Positions 61,546 through 64,000 of a stretch of 64,000 nucleotides of DNA are shown one piece after another; position 1 is the first letter of the stretch, and every line of letters begins with the position of its first letter. The position numbers and the translations under genes were made by a program. Source of the DNA: Streptomyces sp. GQFP (GTDB taxonomy: Bacteria; Actinomycetota; Actinomycetes; Streptomycetales; Streptomycetaceae); NCBI RefSeq assembly GCF_021545335.1, contig NZ_CP089312.1, positions 4,340,001 through 4,404,000 on the forward strand. The letters run 5' to 3'. The notes beneath the pieces are model-generated. The model was given only the letters and a program-made list of their open reading frames with translations. It made no database searches and had not been told where the DNA came from.

Positions 61546-62159
61546 TTGACCCAACGGGAGCCCACCGACCATCCGGCCCAGCGGCAAGGAAAGGCAAAGT
61601 CTCTATCAAGCAAGGAATTCGACATGAAGGCTGACGCCTCGCTCCCCGCTCATCCCACCACCCGGACCAGCAGGCGACTGCCCTTCGCAGTACGCCACCA
61701 GAGGGCGGTACGAGAGCCCCCGCCCCAGACCCCTGCCCGCCATAAACGCCACCGCCCTCGGCCATTTACTCCTGAAGAACCCCAACCCATGCCCCAAGGA
61801 CGCGCTGACCTGCGGTGGGCCCCCCTTGCTTGCCCCCAGCGGAGATCGCACCCCGCCCGAATCCGCCCAGCCAGGCTCCCGACGACTCTCGCCCCACCAC
61901 CTGTCGCAGCGAGCGGCGCTGCGCATCACAACGACGGAGCGCACATGACCGCCGGAACTCCCGCCGACGACTACCCGAATCACCGGAACCCACATCACCA
62001 CCGCAGGTGTCGCACATTCTCTAAATGAAGCATCCCGCAACAGACGGGACTCGCCGTCGAACTTCGCCGCCACCCCGAGCATCCCGGCTGTTGCCCTCGG
62101 GTCGACGATCAGCCGCCGCTCCTACTTGATGGGGCGAGTCACGCACCTACTTGTCGAAT
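61546..62159. other. 614-bp stretch without a supported gene
   Basis: Open frames exist on both strands (for example a plus-strand frame from 61624 starting with an ATG after AAGGAATTCGAC), but their translations are low-complexity Pro/Arg/His or Gly/Ser/Arg and match nothing I recognise. It probably consists of spacer and eroded sequence between the operon promoter and the right direct repeat. Confidence 0.5.
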
Positions 62160-62422
62160 ACCCACAAATCGCCGGTCAACGCTGAACCCAGGAATGCGGG
62201 CCCCTTATCGCCGTCCGAGCGCTGCGGCTGCACTCATGGCCTCACATTGGCCACACCTGATCCTTGACAGCTCATCAGCTAAGGCCGCCACCACCGCAAA
62301 AGCCCAGTTCAAGGGCCCGACCCTAGATGTCACCACAGGAGCTGCACCTTGGACCTACGCATTACGATGCGTAGACAGCATGCATCCGATTGGCCCGGAT
62401 TCCAAGGTCAACAGAAACAAGA

Positions 62423-62452
62423 AACCCCAGGTCAGAGGCATGACCTGGGGTT
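62423..62452 (-). terminator. Hairpin downstream of tRNA-Thr fragment (right copy)
   Basis: A perfect 12-bp stem AACCCCAGGTCA / TGACCTGGGGTT with a 6-base loop; on the minus strand it is followed by a T-rich run. It lies five bases beyond the tRNA 3' end and is better preserved than the left copy. Confidence 0.7.
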
Positions 62453-62457
62453 CACCA

Positions 62458-62503
62458 TGGAGCCGCCTTCGGGATTCGAACCCGAGACCTACGCATTACG
62501 AGA
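62458..62503 (-). other. 3' fragment of tRNA-Thr(CGT), attachment-site copy (right)
   Basis: The same 46 bases as 44097-44142: anticodon-loop CGT with 3' stem, T-arm and acceptor end with CCA on the minus strand. The sequence 5' of it (ACTAGTGT...) does not form the other half of a tRNA, so this too is an attachment-site relic and not a working gene. Confidence 0.82.
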
Positions 62504-62797
62504 ACACTAGTGATCGTGACACGAGCTGCCACCCTATGCCTCCGGATCCAGCTTTGCCTGATCAGAACACATGCGGCCTTTTGGCCGGTGTTATCGCGTC
62601 CACCTGGTCCAGAGGCGTCCGGCCTCCCCTTGGCCTCCCATGGGTCCAACGTCCGCACCAAGGTGCTGTCCAGCGGAGTCGTAGGCACGGTCTTTGGCTG
62701 TGCAAGGTTGGACTGTAGAGAGTCCACATGGCGCTGCTCGGAATGGCAACTCTGGCTGGTGTGGATAGGGCGACGGTCGGCAGCGTACCTCCGGGCG

Positions 62798-64000
62798 GTG
62801 GGGATCCTCGGCCGCCCCGGAGGGCGACAGCCACCGGCACCCTCCAGCGAGTACGTGCCGATGCCGTCGCCGTTGCGATCCTCAGTCGCCACGGAGGACG
62901 ACCGCCAGTATGCGCGGGGCCCGCAACACGCACGCCACGTGGATGTTGCGATCCCTGGTTCACCCCGGAGAGCGACCGCCACGTACGGTCCGTCCGGCCA
63001 CGTCCGTTTCTGGGAGAAGTTGCGATCCTCGGTCACCCCAGAAGGCGACCGCCACACAGGGCGCACCGGTCGTGGACGTAGACGACGTGGGTGTTGCGAT
63101 CCTCGGTCACCCCGGAGGACGACCGCCACTCTGCGCCAGCGTGATGTGCAGCCACTGGTCCTCGACGTTGCGATCCTCGGCCGCCGCGGAGGACAACCGC
63201 CACTTGGGGCGTTCCGAGCTGTCATTGGGGTCGTCGTCTTTGGGTCCTCGGTTGCCCCGAAGGACGACCGCCACCGGCGACCGACCGGCTTGGGCTACTG
63301 CTGATGGTGCTGTTGTGATCCCCGGTCGCCCCAGAGGGCGACCGCCACCCGTGTGGCGGGACGGCTCTGCAAGTTCTCTCCCGGAGTTGCGATCCTCGGC
63401 CGCCCCGGAGGGCAACCGCCACACTCAACCTCGCGGCGCTCGGCGTCCAGGTCGATGACGTTGCGATCCTCGGTCGCCTCGAGGGCAACCGCCAGTCGAT
63501 GTCCTCGTCGGCGATGCGCGCTGCCTTGCCGTTGCGATCCCCGGTCGCCCCAGAGGGCGACCGCCACGTCCACGCCGATCGGGAAGGCGTAGCTCCCCCT
63601 CGGCCCGTTGCGATCCTCCGTCGCCCCGGAGGGCGACCGCCACCCGCCAGCCGGGGCGGTATCGCCGATCACCGCGCTGTTGCGATCCTCGGTCGTCCTG
63701 GAGGGCGACCGCCACCGGGTACGGCCGGATCGGCTACCACGGCACTGCGAAGTTGCGATCCTCGGTCACCCCAGAGGGCGACCGCCACGTCCAGCTTGGC
63801 CCGGTTCAGCCGGGTCATGGCGTCGTTGCGATCCTCGGTCACTCTGGAGGGCGACCGCCACTCGAGGTCGACGAGTTCGTTGTCGATGGCCTGTTTGCCG
63901 TTGCGAACCTCGGTCATCCCGAAGAGCAACCGCCACCCGGCGCTTCTTGGCCCGCTCCTTTCGGTTGCGATCCTCGGCTGGCGCAAAGGACAACCGCCAC
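62798..64000. CRISPR. CRISPR array, 17 repeats visible, continues past the window
   Basis: Repeats of 37 nt (36 and 38 in two cases) begin at 62798, 62872, 62945, 63019, 63093, 63167, 63238, 63312, 63386, 63460, 63531, 63607, 63679, 63752, 63825, 63900 and 63964. The plus-strand consensus starts GTTGCGATCCTCGG and ends GAGGGCGACCGCCAC. Spacers are unrelated and 34-39 nt, except the last (27). The repeat holds a 9-bp inverted repeat (CGGTCGCCC / GGGCGACCG) with a 4-base loop. Read on the minus strand, the repeat ends in ATCGCAAC, like the 8-nt 5' handle of many class 1 crRNAs. Repeats vary at several positions, mostly in the stem. No cas gene or leader is visible. Confidence 0.92.

Larger units (their letters stand above)
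62160..62640. repeat. Flanking long direct repeat, right copy (with tRNA-Thr 3' fragment)
   Basis: Counterpart of 43790-44270 in the same orientation, 18.4 kb away. It also contains, at 62352-62367, an extra 16-base copy of the anticodon-region core (GACCTACGCATTACGA) that recurs at 62487-62502 within the tRNA fragment, 135 bases apart. The left copy has a mutated version of the extra core near 43990. Confidence 0.8.

Noticed and set aside
61624..62028. A small plus-strand gene after AAGGAATTCGAC
   Set aside because: Product is Pro/Arg/His-rich without pattern. The AAGGAA spacing is good, but the translation looks like a shadow frame.
62194..62718. A 174-residue plus-strand protein containing SRLRDSNPRP
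   Set aside because: That peptide is the translation of the tRNA-Thr fragment, a common false gene call.
62452..63300. Protein-coding genes in the array region on either strand
   Set aside because: The open frames repeat the CRISPR unit in changing phase (VAVALRG and similar), which is the translation of the 37-nt repeat and not a protein.

Overview
The window has very high G+C, GTG starts, ATGA-type gene overlaps and protein families typical of Streptomyces or a close actinomycete. It reads as an accessory, rearranged part of such a chromosome rather than a housekeeping region. No ribosomal, core metabolic or replication genes were seen.

Layout. (1) 1-21 kb: a cassette of four same-strand genes. 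It holds the 3' part of a giant modular gene (over 5,100 codons visible, 5' end outside the window), an SseB-like type VII secretion-associated gene overlapping its stop, a 1,160-aa protein with a possible ADP-ribosyltransferase-like C-terminus, and a membrane-anchored ricin-type lectin. This looks like a type VII-linked giant polymorphic toxin or adhesin with accessory proteins. (2) 21-29.9 kb: a secreted phytase-like esterase, a decayed vapBC pair, several conserved hypotheticals (one UPF0158), and an N-terminally truncated DUF234-type ATPase. (3) 29.9-42.9 kb: a truncated MFS exporter, two SyrP/TauD-like dioxygenases flanking a phosphopantetheinyl transferase, a methyltransferase, a MacB-type ABC exporter, a type II thioesterase, a DedA protein and a two-component system. 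These are the accessory genes of a non-ribosomal peptide cluster, but no synthetase is present. The set ends in a frameshifted LuxR-type regulator divergent from a small secreted peptide gene. (4) 43-62.6 kb: a decayed IS256-type transposase, then a region bounded by two direct copies of the 3' part of a tRNA-Thr(CGT), each within about 480 bp of related sequence. Between them lie a Fic protein, a dead histidine kinase, a large 2OG-Fe(II) oxygenase and an operon of LamG protein, Rhs/YD-repeat protein with a C-terminal toxin-like domain, and two small genes that could be immunity proteins. (5) 62.8-64 kb: a CRISPR array of 17 visible repeats, running off the window, with no cas genes in view.

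How it fits together. Both ends of the window carry contact- or secretion-type polymorphic toxin systems (giant type VII-linked protein; Rhs), and the middle holds a residual peptide natural-product locus. Rearrangement is visible throughout: a head-to-head breakpoint at 29.89 kb, an 11-bp duplication that breaks vapC, a one-base frameshift in the LuxR gene, transposase and kinase remnants, and nested tRNA attachment-site copies. All functions are assigned by reading protein motifs; no database search was run.
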